Source of the DNA: Mycolicibacterium rutilum
GTDB taxonomy: Bacteria; Actinomycetota; Actinomycetes; Mycobacteriales; Mycobacteriaceae
Length of the DNA stretch: 64,000 nucleotides
Direction of reading: 5' to 3'
NCBI RefSeq assembly: GCF_900108565.1
Contig: NZ_LT629971.1
Span: forward strand, 5,208,001 to 5,272,000
In this document: positions 7,153 through 15,778 of the stretch, piece by piece
Position numbering within the stretch: position 1 is the stretch's first letter
Layout of the letters: every line of letters begins with the position of its first letter
Made by a program: the position numbers and the translations under genes
The notes under the pieces: model-generated
Database searches by the model: none
What the model was told of the DNA's origin: nothing
Seen by the model: the letters and a program-made list of their open reading frames with translations, nothing else

Positions 7153-8898
7153 TCAGGTGCGGACGTTCGCGTCGTCCAACCGTGTCACGTCGCCGTCCTC
7201 GGGGCCGTGGCTGCGGCCGACGTGTGCCTCGGCGCGCATCCGGTCCACCATGTGCGGATAGTGCAGCTCGAACGCGGGCCGCTCCGAACGGATCCGGGGC
7301 AGTTCGGTGAAGTTGTGCCGCGGCGGCGGGCACGACGTCGCCCACTCCAGCGAGTTTCCGTAACCCCACGGATCGTCGACGGTGACCGGCTCGCCGTAGC
7401 GCCAGCTCTTGAACACGTTCCAGACGAACGGGATCGTCGAGATGCCCAGGATGAACGCGCCGATCGTCGAGACGACGTTGAGCGTGGTGAAGCCGTCCGA
7501 CGGCAGGTAGTCGGCGTAGCGGCGGGGCATGCCCTCGTCACCGACCCAGTGCTGCACCAGGAACGTGGTGTGGAACCCGATGAACGTCAGCCAGAAGTGC
7601 AGCTTGCCCAGCCGCTCATCGAGCAGCCGGCCGGTCATCTTCGGGAACCAGAAGTAGATGCCGGCGTACGTGGCGAACACGATCGTGCCGAACAGCACGT
7701 AGTGGAAGTGCGCGATGACGAAGTAGCTGTCGGTGACGTGGAAGTCCAGCGGCGGGCTGGCCAGCAGCACGCCCGACAGGCCGCCGAGCAGGAAGGTCAG
7801 CAGGAAGCCGATCGAGAACAGCATCGGTGTCTCGAACGTCAACTGCCCCTTCCACATCGTGCCTATCCAGTTGAAGAACTTGATCCCGGTCGGCACCGCG
7901 ATCAGGAACGTCATGAACGAGAAGAAGGGCAGCAGCACCGCGCCGGTGGCGTACATGTGGTGCGCCCACACCGCCACCGACAGCGCCGCGATCGCCAGCG
8001 TCGCGTAGATCAGCGTCGTGTAACCGAAGATGGGCTTGCGGCTGAACACCGGGAAGATCTCCGACACGATGCCGAAGAACGGCAGCGCGATGATGTACAC
8101 CTCGGGGTGACCGAAGAACCAGAACAGGTGCTGCCACAGCAGCACACCGCCGTTGGCCGGGTCGTAGACGTGCGCGCCGAGGTGACGGTCGGCGGCCAGG
8201 CCGAACAGCGCCGCGGTCAGGATCGGGAACGCCAGCAACACCAGGATCGACGTCACCAGGATGTTCCAGGTGAAGATCGGCATCCGGAACATGGTCATGC
8301 CGGGCGCGCGCATGCACACCACGGTCGTGATCATGTTCACGCCACCGAGGATGGTGCCCAGACCACCGACGGCCAGGCCCATGATCCACAGGTCACCGCC
8401 GGCGCCCGGCGAGTGGATCGCGTCGGTCAGCGGGGTGTAGGCGGTCCAGCCGAAGTCGGCGGCGCCGCCGGGGGTGATGAAGCCGGCCAGCGCGATCAGC
8501 GCGCCGAACAGGAACAGCCAGAACGAGAACGCGTTCAGCCGCGGGAACGCCACATCGGGCGCGCCGATCTGCAGCGGCAGCACCAGGTTCGCGAAGCCGA
8601 ACACGATCGGGGTGGCGTAGAACAGCAGCATCACCGTGCCGTGCATGGTGAACAGCTGGTTGAACTGCTCGTTGCTCAGGAACTGCAGCCCGGGCATGGC
8701 CAGCTCGGTGCGCATGAACAGCGCCATCAGCCCGCCGATGAAGAAGAAGATGAAGCAGGCGACGCAGTACATGATGCCGATCAGCTTGTGATCGGTCGTC
8801 GTGATCAGCTTGTAGATCAGGTTGCCCTTGGGACCGAGCCGGGCCGGGAACGGACGTCGTGCCTCGAGTTCTCCGATGGGGGGCGCTTCGGCTACCAA
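7153..8898 (-). CDS. ctaD: Cytochrome c oxidase subunit 1 (aa3-type)
   Basis: This 581-aa, 12-TM catalytic subunit of the aa3 oxidase in the bcc-aa3 respiratory supercomplex carries haem a, haem a3 and CuB. Diagnostic stretches include FTMHGTIMLL-like FTMHGTVMLLFY (haem a histidine), WQHLFWFFGHPEVYI (CuB His cross-linked to Tyr) and HFHYVLFGT. It ends with the long cytoplasmic tail ending in a conserved FELHYPHM region. It matches M. tuberculosis CtaD closely by memory. The long open frame continues upstream, but homology begins at VAEAPPIGELEARRP. A TTG at 8898-8896 with a 5-nt-spaced GGAGG is therefore the start; there is no ATG or GTG nearby. Confidence 0.96.
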   Translation of the reverse strand: MVAEAPPIGELEARRPFPARLGPKGNLIYKLITTTDHKLIGIMYCVACFIFFFIGGLMALFMRTELAMPGLQFLSNEQFNQLFTMHGTVMLLFYATPIVFGFANLVLPLQIGAPDVAFPRLNAFSFWLFLFGALIALAGFITPGGAADFGWTAYTPLTDAIHSPGAGGDLWIMGLAVGGLGTILGGVNMITTVVCMRAPGMTMFRMPIFTWNILVTSILVLLAFPILTAALFGLAADRHLGAHVYDPANGGVLLWQHLFWFFGHPEVYIIALPFFGIVSEIFPVFSRKPIFGYTTLIYATLAIAALSVAVWAHHMYATGAVLLPFFSFMTFLIAVPTGIKFFNWIGTMWKGQLTFETPMLFSIGFLLTFLLGGLSGVLLASPPLDFHVTDSYFVIAHFHYVLFGTIVFATYAGIYFWFPKMTGRLLDERLGKLHFWLTFIGFHTTFLVQHWVGDEGMPRRYADYLPSDGFTTLNVVSTIGAFILGISTIPFVWNVFKSWRYGEPVTVDDPWGYGNSLEWATSCPPPRHNFTELPRIRSERPAFELHYPHMVDRMRAEAHVGRSHGPEDGDVTRLDDANVRT

Positions 8899-8903
8899 CA
8901 GGT

Positions 8904-8908
8904 CCTCC
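8904..8908 (-). promoter_or_regulatory. Ribosome binding site that sets the TTG start of ctaD
   Basis: On the minus strand GGAGG lies 5 nt before TTG 8898-8896. It supports the rare TTG start over any longer N-terminal extension, in agreement with homology. Confidence 0.8.
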
Positions 8909-9057
8909 AAAATCCGATCAGGGCTTGCCCGCAGTATTGCTGATGGAATCCTAGCTGGCTCTGTACCCACAAGTCGTCCAGGTCCTACAAACCGTCGTAT
9001 TCGGCGGTTCGCACCGGTCCACGGGCCGGGAGCTGCCCGGATGTTACCGTCGGCAAC

Positions 9058-10173
9058 GTGCTGATCAGCGGACCGCGGTGGGTGTCGGCGGCCAGGGCGC
9101 TGGGCTTGGCGGCGGTAGCCGCGGCGGTCGGTGTCAGCGTGCTCAGCGGGTGCGGCGGCTCCCTCGGCGGACAGGCGCCCGACGGCGCCGCGACGCAGTC
9201 GATCATCACCAGCACGACCCGGATCGCGGGCGCCGGGGTGCTGGGCAACCAGCGCAGGCCCGACGAGTCGTGCGCCCCGGAGCCCACCCCGGTCGATCCG
9301 GGTCCGCCGGACCGCGCCGTGCGGCACGCCGCGGGTGAGACCGTGGTCCGCGCCGACCCGCAGCGCATCGTGGTGCTCGCCGGTGACCAGCTCGACGCGC
9401 TGTGCGCGCTCGGCCTGCAGTCGCGGGTGGTAGGCGCCGCCCTGCCCGACGGCTCGTCCGCGCAGCCGTCGTATCTGGGCCAGGTGATCCACGACGTTCC
9501 CGGCGTCGGCACCCGCAGCGCGCCCGACCTGGACGCGATCCGGGCGGCAACGCCCGACCTCATCCTCGGCTCCGAGGCGCTGACGCCGGAGGCGTTCGGT
9601 GAACTGTCGGACATCGCGCCGACGGTGTTCACCGGTGCGCCAGGACCTGCCTGGCAGGACAACCTGCGCACCGTCGGAGCGGCGACCGGCCGGCAGGACG
9701 CGGCCACCGGCCTGATCGAGGGCTTCGACCGCGCCGCCGACCGGATCGGCGCCGACAACGACGCCACCCACTTCCAGGCATCGGTCGTTGAGTTCACCGA
9801 TACGACGATGCGGGTCTACGGCGCCGACACGTTCCCCGGCCGGGTGCTGGCCGACGTCGGGGTCGATCGGCCTGCCGCGCAACGGTTCACCGACAAGCCC
9901 TATATCGAGGTCGGCGTCACCGACATTGACCTGGCCGACTCCCCCGACCTGTCGGCCGCCGACGGTGACATCGTCTACGTGTCGTTCGCCTCGCCGGAGG
10001 CCAGAGACCGCGCACCGGCGGTGATGGAGAGCGATGCGTGGAAGAAGCTGAGCGCCACCCGCGACAACCGGGTCTTCGCGGTGAACAACGAGGTGTGGCA
10101 GACCGGCGAAGGGATCGTCGCCGCCCGCGGAATCCTGGCCGACCTGCAGTGGATCAACGCACCGATCAACTGA
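9058..10173 (+). CDS. fecB: Iron-siderophore/haem-type periplasmic binding lipoprotein FecB
   Basis: This 371-aa exported lipoprotein has a signal peptide with lipobox LSGC (Cys32), then a class III substrate-binding fold (RIVVLAGDQLDALCALGLQSRVVGA..., PDLDAIRAATPDLILGSEAL, VFAVNNEVWQTGEG). Such proteins deliver ferric siderophores or haem to a membrane transporter. In mycobacteria FecB is also implicated in haem or siderophore handling and envelope function. No permease is adjacent. The start is GTG at 9058, divergent from ctaD with a 159-nt shared upstream region. Its last 8 nt overlap the end of the convergent dioxygenase gene. It matches Rv3044 by position and family. Confidence 0.92.
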   Translation: MLISGPRWVSAARALGLAAVAAAVGVSVLSGCGGSLGGQAPDGAATQSIITSTTRIAGAGVLGNQRRPDESCAPEPTPVDPGPPDRAVRHAAGETVVRADPQRIVVLAGDQLDALCALGLQSRVVGAALPDGSSAQPSYLGQVIHDVPGVGTRSAPDLDAIRAATPDLILGSEALTPEAFGELSDIAPTVFTGAPGPAWQDNLRTVGAATGRQDAATGLIEGFDRAADRIGADNDATHFQASVVEFTDTTMRVYGADTFPGRVLADVGVDRPAAQRFTDKPYIEVGVTDIDLADSPDLSAADGDIVYVSFASPEARDRAPAVMESDAWKKLSATRDNRVFAVNNEVWQTGEGIVAARGILADLQWINAPIN

Positions 10174-11206
10174 CGCCGTCGACGCCGTAGCGGGCCTGCT
10201 GACCGAACTGGCCCGTCACCAGTGAACCGTCGGGCAGCACCAACTCACCGCGGTCGATGCGGTCGCGGAGATAGGCGAAGGTCTGCGCGGTCTGGGCGAA
10301 CAGGTGCTCACCGGCCCGCAACGCCGGCCGGGGCCCCCGAGAGGCGAACTGCGGCAACGGTTTCACCTCGGTGGCGTAGTCGACGTTGAAGAACAGCGGA
10401 AACGAGTAGCGTTCCTCGGCGACCTTGCGCACCCGGTGGCTGGTGGCGACGAACTCCCCGTTGGTCCACAACTCGAGCATGTCGCCGATGTTGACCACGA
10501 AGCTGCCTTCGATCGGCGGGACGTCGATCCATTTGCCGTCGCCGTTGAGGACCTCCAGGCCGGGGGCGGTGGGCTTGAGCAGCGTGAAGCATTCGTAGTC
10601 GGTGTGCGCGCCGATTCCGGGCCGGTCGGTGACGTCCGGGTTGTACGGGTAGTGCACCAGCCGCAGCTGGCTGGGCGTCTTGGTGGCGTACCGGGAGAAG
10701 GTGTCCGGATCCTCGTCGAGCGCGACCGCGAACGCCCACAGCAGCCGACGCCCCTCGGCGAGCACGGCGGTGTAGTAGTCGGTGACGGCTTCGGCGAAGC
10801 CCGGCAGGTCGGGCCAGGTGTTCGGACCCAGCATCGGGTTGCCCGCCAGGTAGTCCGGGTCGTCGGCGGGCAGGTCCAGCGCGGTGTCGAACGCCTCCTT
10901 GAAGTCGGCGGTTCCGGTCTCCACACCCTCCTCCCCGACCGGGACGTATCCGCGGTGGCAGCGCGACAGCCCGATGTAGGAGCGCATCTTCTCGTCGACC
11001 GGCAGGGCGAAGAAGGCTTTGGCCGCGGCCAGCAGCCGCTCGAACAGCGCCTCGCCGACACCGGATCCGGTGATGTAGAAGAAGCCGACTTCGCGCGCGG
11101 CCGCGCCGATCTGCTGCGCGACGCGCTCGCGGTCGAGGCGGTCTGCTGAGCGCAGACCGGCGACATCGATGACCGGTATCGAGGTGAACGACGTTGCGCC
11201 ACTCAT
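10166..11206 (-). CDS. Isopenicillin-N-synthase-family Fe(II)/2-oxoglutarate dioxygenase
   Basis: This 346-aa protein has the N-terminal DIOX_N domain (IPVIDVAGLRS...FFYITGSGV) and the 2OG-Fe(II) jelly roll. Iron ligands H201 and D203 (GAHTDYECFTLL) and H257 (ATSHRV) are present, together with the 2-oxoglutarate motif R266-x-S268. It is therefore probably active, oxidising a small substrate. It is the last gene of the eight-gene ABC importer operon and overlaps the upstream gene by 4 nt (ATGA). It may modify what the importer brings in; the substrate is unknown. Confidence 0.92.
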   Translation of the reverse strand: MSGATSFTSIPVIDVAGLRSADRLDRERVAQQIGAAAREVGFFYITGSGVGEALFERLLAAAKAFFALPVDEKMRSYIGLSRCHRGYVPVGEEGVETGTADFKEAFDTALDLPADDPDYLAGNPMLGPNTWPDLPGFAEAVTDYYTAVLAEGRRLLWAFAVALDEDPDTFSRYATKTPSQLRLVHYPYNPDVTDRPGIGAHTDYECFTLLKPTAPGLEVLNGDGKWIDVPPIEGSFVVNIGDMLELWTNGEFVATSHRVRKVAEERYSFPLFFNVDYATEVKPLPQFASRGPRPALRAGEHLFAQTAQTFAYLRDRIDRGELVLPDGSLVTGQFGQQARYGVDGVS

Positions 11207-11733
11207 GTATTCACGACCCCTTCGGTTTCCTTCACTGTCCATCGCAGCCCGTCGGCGACGAGTTCGCCATCGTCCATCCGCACGCCCAGCGCCGTCCATT
11301 CCGCGCCGCCGACCGTGCCGACGATGACCTGCGACGGGTTCGCCCAGCCGAACAGAGTGCCGACCCGCAGCAGCAGAGCGTCTTCGCCGGCGGGGCCGCG
11401 CGCAGTGACCGCCCAGCACGGCGCGCGGTCGATGTCCTCGCGAACCCAGTGCTCGATGTAGTCGGCATGCACACCGGTCTCCACCAATATGTCTGCTTCC
11501 CAATGCATCCGACCGACATCGGGAGTGCCCGACGGCGGCAGCAGGTCGATCGCCCGGTGCCACTCGAAGATGTCGTCGTGTCGGCTCAACCGGCCCGCGA
11601 AGCCCCGCGAGTCGACGTAGCACGTGATCCCCTGCAGCCACACGATGTCGGTGCTGGTGTCGCGGCTGCCGTCGGCCTCGACCAGCAGGATCCGGCGCCA
11701 CAGCCCGCTGCACCCGTGACGCCCGCGGCTCAT
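11203..11733 (-). CDS. Conserved hypothetical protein, possibly HRI1-like
   Basis: This 176-aa soluble protein is rich in Trp and has conserved-looking stretches: LWRRILLVEADGSRDTST, VWLQGITCYVDSRG, FEWHRAIDLLPP, DVGRMHWEADILVETG, DYIEHWVRED. The pattern recalls the HRI1 family described in fungi (lipocalin-like beta-barrel of unknown function), but I assign this only tentatively. The ATG at 11733-11731 overlaps the upstream MBL stop by 4 nt, and its own stop overlaps the dioxygenase ATG. It is thus tightly coupled between two enzymes. It could be a small-molecule binding or isomerising protein of the pathway. Confidence 0.75.
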   Translation of the reverse strand: MSRGRHGCSGLWRRILLVEADGSRDTSTDIVWLQGITCYVDSRGFAGRLSRHDDIFEWHRAIDLLPPSGTPDVGRMHWEADILVETGVHADYIEHWVREDIDRAPCWAVTARGPAGEDALLLRVGTLFGWANPSQVIVGTVGGAEWTALGVRMDDGELVADGLRWTVKETEGVVNT

Positions 11734-12557
11734 GTCGTCACCGGGCCGAACCGGTCCCGGAACTGGCGGGTCATCTCCGGCCATACGTGCGGATCGTGAC
11801 CCGGGATGAGCGGATACCCCTTGTCGCGGGCCAGGCTTTTGAGTCGCCGGATCGGCTCAATGGTGTCTTCGGGTTCGACGTCGATGAACCCGCCGATCGC
11901 CAATTCGTGCTCGATGTTCTCGGTGAGATCGGCGGCGTCGAACGCGAACACGAAGCCGCCGCCGCCGACACACGGGTCGAGGTCGACGACGAAGCTCTGA
12001 TGCCCCGGGGTGTGCCCGTAGGTGGGCACCGCCGTGATGCCCGGTGCGATCTCGGCCTCGCCGTCGGCCAGCCGCCAGTCGATGGCCGGGTCGTCGAAGT
12101 CGATCCGGAAGATCGCGTGCCGTTCCGACTCGGGGTGATTCGACAGGCCGTACTCGACCTCGCGGCGCTGCGCGTGCACGGGCATCTTGCCCGCGAACAG
12201 CTTCAGACCGCCAGCGTGGTCGACATGCAGGTGTGACAGCGCGACGAGGTGGATGTCGTCGACGTCGACGCCGATGTCGGCCAGCGCCTCCTCGATCGGC
12301 TCGCCGGGACCCGGAAGTATCGGCTGGTACTCGACGCTGGGATAGAACCGCCTGCGCAGCGCCGGGTCGCGGATCAGCGCGGTGTTGAAGCCGGTGTCGA
12401 GCAGCACCCACCCGCCGTCGGTCTGCAGCAGCACCCCGGGTACGGGTTCGCGCAGTCGCTCCGCCGGGGAGCTGCCGTGCACGGACACCGATTTCGGCAG
12501 CTCCTCCCACCCGAGGGTGAGCAGGACGATCCTGCGGACCCCGCTGGTCGGTGCCAT
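11730..12557 (-). CDS. Metallo-beta-lactamase-fold hydrolase, AHL-lactonase-like
   Basis: This 275-aa protein has the complete dizinc motif HLHVDH at 109-114, a further GHTPGH histidine, D in FAFDAADL, and a C-terminal PGHDPHVWPE. The layout (GVLLQTDGGWVLLDTGFN, then SHLHVDHAGGL) resembles lactonases of the AiiA/AttM group. Such enzymes open lactone rings of acyl-homoserine lactones or other lactones. In this operon it more likely opens a lactone intermediate of an imported compound than acts as a quorum quencher. The ATG shares one base with the TGA of the upstream binding-protein gene. Confidence 0.9.
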   Translation of the reverse strand: MAPTSGVRRIVLLTLGWEELPKSVSVHGSSPAERLREPVPGVLLQTDGGWVLLDTGFNTALIRDPALRRRFYPSVEYQPILPGPGEPIEEALADIGVDVDDIHLVALSHLHVDHAGGLKLFAGKMPVHAQRREVEYGLSNHPESERHAIFRIDFDDPAIDWRLADGEAEIAPGITAVPTYGHTPGHQSFVVDLDPCVGGGGFVFAFDAADLTENIEHELAIGGFIDVEPEDTIEPIRRLKSLARDKGYPLIPGHDPHVWPEMTRQFRDRFGPVTT

Positions 12558-14137
12558 CAGCCGACCGAAAGTGCCGCCAGCCGCAGCGAGTTCGGGTTCG
12601 TCACCACATGCGCCTGTTCGACACCCTTGAGCCACGGCTGGGCGACCATGAAGTCGTTGACATCGGCGACGTTGAGCCAGCAGCCGGTCTTGAGCGCCTC
12701 GAGTCCGGCCCGGGAGAACTCCTGCGGCGATCCGGTGGGCAGTCCGCGCTGCAGCGCCTCGGTGACGGGCGGCGCCGAGCACCCGAGGTAGTTCAGCCCG
12801 CCGTCGGCGTCCCAGGAGATGTGTCCCCAGGTGTAGGGCGACGGCGCGTCCGGCCACGCCAGCAGCGTCAGCAGTTCGGGTGCGGCCTGTCCGTCCCCGC
12901 CGATCCAGGCGTAGATCTCCGAGGTCGGGTAACTCTGCACCTTCGCGGTCAAACCCGCTGCCGCCAATTGAGTTTGGATCAGGTTGCTGATCAGCTGGTT
13001 GTCGGGGTTGCTGGAGTCGTAGCCGACGGTCACCGTCTTCTGATCGGCGGACAGCCCGGCCGCGATGCCGCTGAGCACCGACGGGTCGTGGCCGGTGTCC
13101 TGCTTGGCGTACTCGGTGCCGATCATGTTGGGCGGGTAGATCTGCCCCGCCACGTCGCCGCGACCGAAATAGGTCTGCTTGACCAGTTCGTCGACGTTGA
13201 CCGCCTTGAGCACCGCGGAGCGGTTCTTCGGATCGGTCAGCATCCCCTTGTGCGGGTTGATGTAGAGGTAGTTCGACATCATGGTCGGCAGCGAGTAATG
13301 CGCATATTTGCTGTCGTTGAGATACTGGCCCACCGCCGAGGACGGCAGGTCGTGCAGGATCGCGGCGATCTGGCCGTTGTTGAACTGCAACTGCTGCGCC
13401 GAGACGTCGGTGATGACGGGGATCTCGACCTTCTCGAAATACGGCTTCTGCCCCCAGTAGTCCCCGAACGCTTCGAGCGCGTAGCGCGATCCGACCTCGG
13501 CGGCGGTCAGCACGTAGGGGCCGGTGCCGAGGTCGTGGTTGGTCAGGTAGCTCTGAGCGTGGTCGTCGCCGGCGTTCTTGGCCAGCCCCTCGGGGCTCAT
13601 CATGCGCGGCCCGTACGGGCAGGCGAGGTAGTCCAAAAACGCCGAGTTCGGTGCCTTCAAGGTGATGGTCACGTCGTAATCGCCCTGGGTGGTGATCGAT
13701 TCGACGTCGGCGACCATGTACGCGGGGCCCTGGTTGACCGCGAGCCTGCGGTCGAACGAGGCCTTGACCGCGGCGGCGGTGAACGGGGTGCCGTCGTGGA
13801 ACTTGACCCCCTGCCGCAGTTTGAAGGTGAAGATCTTGTTGTCGGGCGACGCGGTCCACTCGGTGGCCAGCAGCGGTTCGAGTTCGGGTTTCTCGGTGCC
13901 GCTCTTGTACTGCAGCAGACCCTCGTAGGTGTTGGTCGTCAGCAGCAGACCCTGGCCGGCGTAGAACACGTCGGGGTCCGGTGGCTGTCCGATGTCCTGC
14001 AGGAACGACAGGTGCAGGACCTTGTCGGTCGGTGCGGCGTTGGGCGTCCCGCCGCCGGAATCCGAACCGCCGCAACCACTCAGCAGCAGCATTGCGGCGG
14101 CGCCGACGGCGGCCAGTGCGCGTATGCGGTGCCTCAT
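12557..14137 (-). CDS. ABC importer substrate-binding lipoprotein (peptide/nickel family 5)
   Basis: This 526-aa lipoprotein has signal peptide MRHRIRALAAVGAAAMLLL and lipobox LSGC (Cys22), followed by a family 5 extracellular solute-binding domain (LHLSFLQDIGQPPDPDVFY..., FKLRQGVKFHDGTPFTAAAVKAS, NPHKGMLTDPKNRSAVLKAVN). It captures the ligand for the two permeases and dual ATPase encoded upstream. Family ligands include peptides, opines, glutathione, nickel chelates and oligosaccharides; nothing here decides which. The ATG overlaps the upstream cysteine hydrolase stop by 4 nt. A binding protein placed behind an enzyme gene inside the operon is unusual. Confidence 0.93.
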   Translation of the reverse strand: MRHRIRALAAVGAAAMLLLSGCGGSDSGGGTPNAAPTDKVLHLSFLQDIGQPPDPDVFYAGQGLLLTTNTYEGLLQYKSGTEKPELEPLLATEWTASPDNKIFTFKLRQGVKFHDGTPFTAAAVKASFDRRLAVNQGPAYMVADVESITTQGDYDVTITLKAPNSAFLDYLACPYGPRMMSPEGLAKNAGDDHAQSYLTNHDLGTGPYVLTAAEVGSRYALEAFGDYWGQKPYFEKVEIPVITDVSAQQLQFNNGQIAAILHDLPSSAVGQYLNDSKYAHYSLPTMMSNYLYINPHKGMLTDPKNRSAVLKAVNVDELVKQTYFGRGDVAGQIYPPNMIGTEYAKQDTGHDPSVLSGIAAGLSADQKTVTVGYDSSNPDNQLISNLIQTQLAAAGLTAKVQSYPTSEIYAWIGGDGQAAPELLTLLAWPDAPSPYTWGHISWDADGGLNYLGCSAPPVTEALQRGLPTGSPQEFSRAGLEALKTGCWLNVADVNDFMVAQPWLKGVEQAHVVTNPNSLRLAALSVG

Positions 14138-14769
14138 CGGTTGGCTCCTTCCAGAACTGGTGCGCCGGCGGCGATTCGCGCGAACGCGTCGATGATCTCG
14201 TCGCTGGTGCGTAGGGCGCCGGTCTGCAGGTACTCCATTGCGTCGAGCGCGGCGTCGTGGCGGTACTGCGACGAGCCGCCCACACAGTCGGTGACCACGC
14301 GGACGTAGTAGTCGCGCTGGTGGGCGTCGGCGAAGGTGTAGTGCACGCACACGTCGGTCAGCCCGCCGATCAGGATCAGCGTCGAGGCCTGCAGGCCGCG
14401 CAGCACGATCTCGAAATCGGTTCCGATGAAACCGGAGTAGCGCCGTTTGACGATGTGGAACTCGGTCGGCAGCGGCCGCAGGGTCGGCTCCAGGTCGGTG
14501 CCGGGTTGTCCTTCGACGCAGTGCACGCCCTCGACGCCGTCGAGTTCGCGGCCGAAGTCGACGCCGCTGGGCCGGTGCACCTCCTGGAAGAACACCACCG
14601 GAACGCCGGCGCCGCGGGCGGCCGCGAGCAGGCGCTCGGCGACCGCGACACGGTCGGCGTGGCCGGGCATCACCGGGATGCCCGCGTCGTCGGCGGACAT
14701 GCCGCCGCCCTCCTGGATGTCGACGACGACGAGAACCGGGTTCCCGACGATGAGCGGTTGTGTGGGCAC
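14134..14769 (-). CDS. Isochorismatase-like cysteine hydrolase
   Basis: This 211-aa protein has the full catalytic triad: D17 (VVVDIQE), K108 (IVKRRYSGF) and C141 (GGLTDVCVHYTF). The family cleaves amides, carbamoyl groups or ureido bonds (nicotinamidase, N-carbamoyl amidohydrolase, biuret hydrolase, isochorismatase). Starting at GTG 14769-14767 with an AGGAGG 7 nt upstream, it directly abuts the stop of the upstream permease gene. Its place among importer genes suggests it hydrolyses the imported compound or a product of it. Confidence 0.9.
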   Translation of the reverse strand: MPTQPLIVGNPVLVVVDIQEGGGMSADDAGIPVMPGHADRVAVAERLLAAARGAGVPVVFFQEVHRPSGVDFGRELDGVEGVHCVEGQPGTDLEPTLRPLPTEFHIVKRRYSGFIGTDFEIVLRGLQASTLILIGGLTDVCVHYTFADAHQRDYYVRVVTDCVGGSSQYRHDAALDAMEYLQTGALRTSDEIIDAFARIAAGAPVLEGANR

Positions 14770-15774
14770 TCAGCCTCCTGTCACGGCGATACGGGGATCG
14801 GCGGCGGCCTGCAGCAGGTCGACCGCCGTGTTGATGAAGACGTAGAGCGCGCCGAGCATCAGCGTCACGCCGGCGATCGCGGGAAAGTCGGCGACCGGGA
14901 TGCTCTGGGCGATGTACTGCCCGATGCCCGGCCAGCCGAACACCTGCTCGATCACCAGCACACCGGAGAACATCAGGCCCACTTGCAGACCCGTCATCGA
15001 CAACGCCGCACCGACCGAGTTGCGCAGCACGTGCCCGGCCATCACCCGGGTCTCGGACAGGCCTTTGGCGCGTGCGGTTCTCGCGTAGTCGCTGTCGATG
15101 TCGCCGAGCAGGCTGCTGCGCAGCACCCGGCCGATCGCCACCGCGGGGCCGATCGCGATCACCACCGCGGGCAGGATCAGGTGGCGCAGTGCGTCGGCGA
15201 CGACGTCGAGCCGCCCGCTGAGCAGTCCGTCGACGGTGAGCAGCCCGGTCGGGCCGTCCGGCGGGTCGGCGATCCCGATGCGCCCGTTGGCTGGCACCCA
15301 GCCCAGCTTCTGGTAGAACACGATCAAGCCGACGATGCCGAGCAGGAACATCGGCGCCGACGCCCCGGTGAACAGCACCGCGCGCAGCACGCCCGCGCCG
15401 CGCCAGTTCAGCGTCGTGCCGAACGCCAGCACCACCGCCAGGATCAACGCGATCCCGATCCCGAACAGCGCGAGTTCCAGTGTGGCGGGCAGGAAGTCGG
15501 CCAGATCCGACGCCACGCCGTGCCGGGTCCGGTACGAGGTGCCGAGGTCGCCGGTGACCGCGCCGGTCAGGTAGTTCCAGAACTGGACGGGGATCGGATC
15601 GTTGAGGCCCAGAGCCTCGCGTCGCTCGGCCACCGCCGATGCCGACGCCTGCGCACCGAGCTGGGCCTTCACCGGGTCGAGCGGAGAGATGTTCTGCAGC
15701 ACGAACATCACCGCGGTCAACGCGATCAGGATCGCCACCATCGCCGCCAGGCGGGTCGCCACGAACGTCTTCAT
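14770..15774 (-). CDS. ABC importer permease, DppB-like
   Basis: This 334-aa membrane protein has the DppB/OppB topology: an N-terminal helix (MKTFVATRLAAMVAILIALTAVMF), a periplasmic loop with LDPVKAQLGA, and five further helices. The EAA loop (DYARTARAKGLSETRVMAGHVLRN) contacts the ATPase. It pairs with the DppC-like permease encoded 4 nt upstream. Confidence 0.93.
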   Translation of the reverse strand: MKTFVATRLAAMVAILIALTAVMFVLQNISPLDPVKAQLGAQASASAVAERREALGLNDPIPVQFWNYLTGAVTGDLGTSYRTRHGVASDLADFLPATLELALFGIGIALILAVVLAFGTTLNWRGAGVLRAVLFTGASAPMFLLGIVGLIVFYQKLGWVPANGRIGIADPPDGPTGLLTVDGLLSGRLDVVADALRHLILPAVVIAIGPAVAIGRVLRSSLLGDIDSDYARTARAKGLSETRVMAGHVLRNSVGAALSMTGLQVGLMFSGVLVIEQVFGWPGIGQYIAQSIPVADFPAIAGVTLMLGALYVFINTAVDLLQAAADPRIAVTGG

Positions 15775-15778
15775 CGCA

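Noticed and set aside
7141..8943. 600-aa open frame on the plus strand opposite ctaD
   Set aside because: It is a low-complexity, His/Arg/Gln-rich shadow of the high-GC ctaD gene, whose product matches cytochrome oxidase throughout.
8899..9882. N-terminal extension of the ctaD frame
   Set aside because: It overlaps fecB on the other strand and has no homology to oxidase; GGAGG before TTG 8898 gives the start.
12551..14308. 585-aa plus-strand frame opposite the binding-protein gene
   Set aside because: It is an antisense shadow without domain features; the minus strand has a full lipoprotein.
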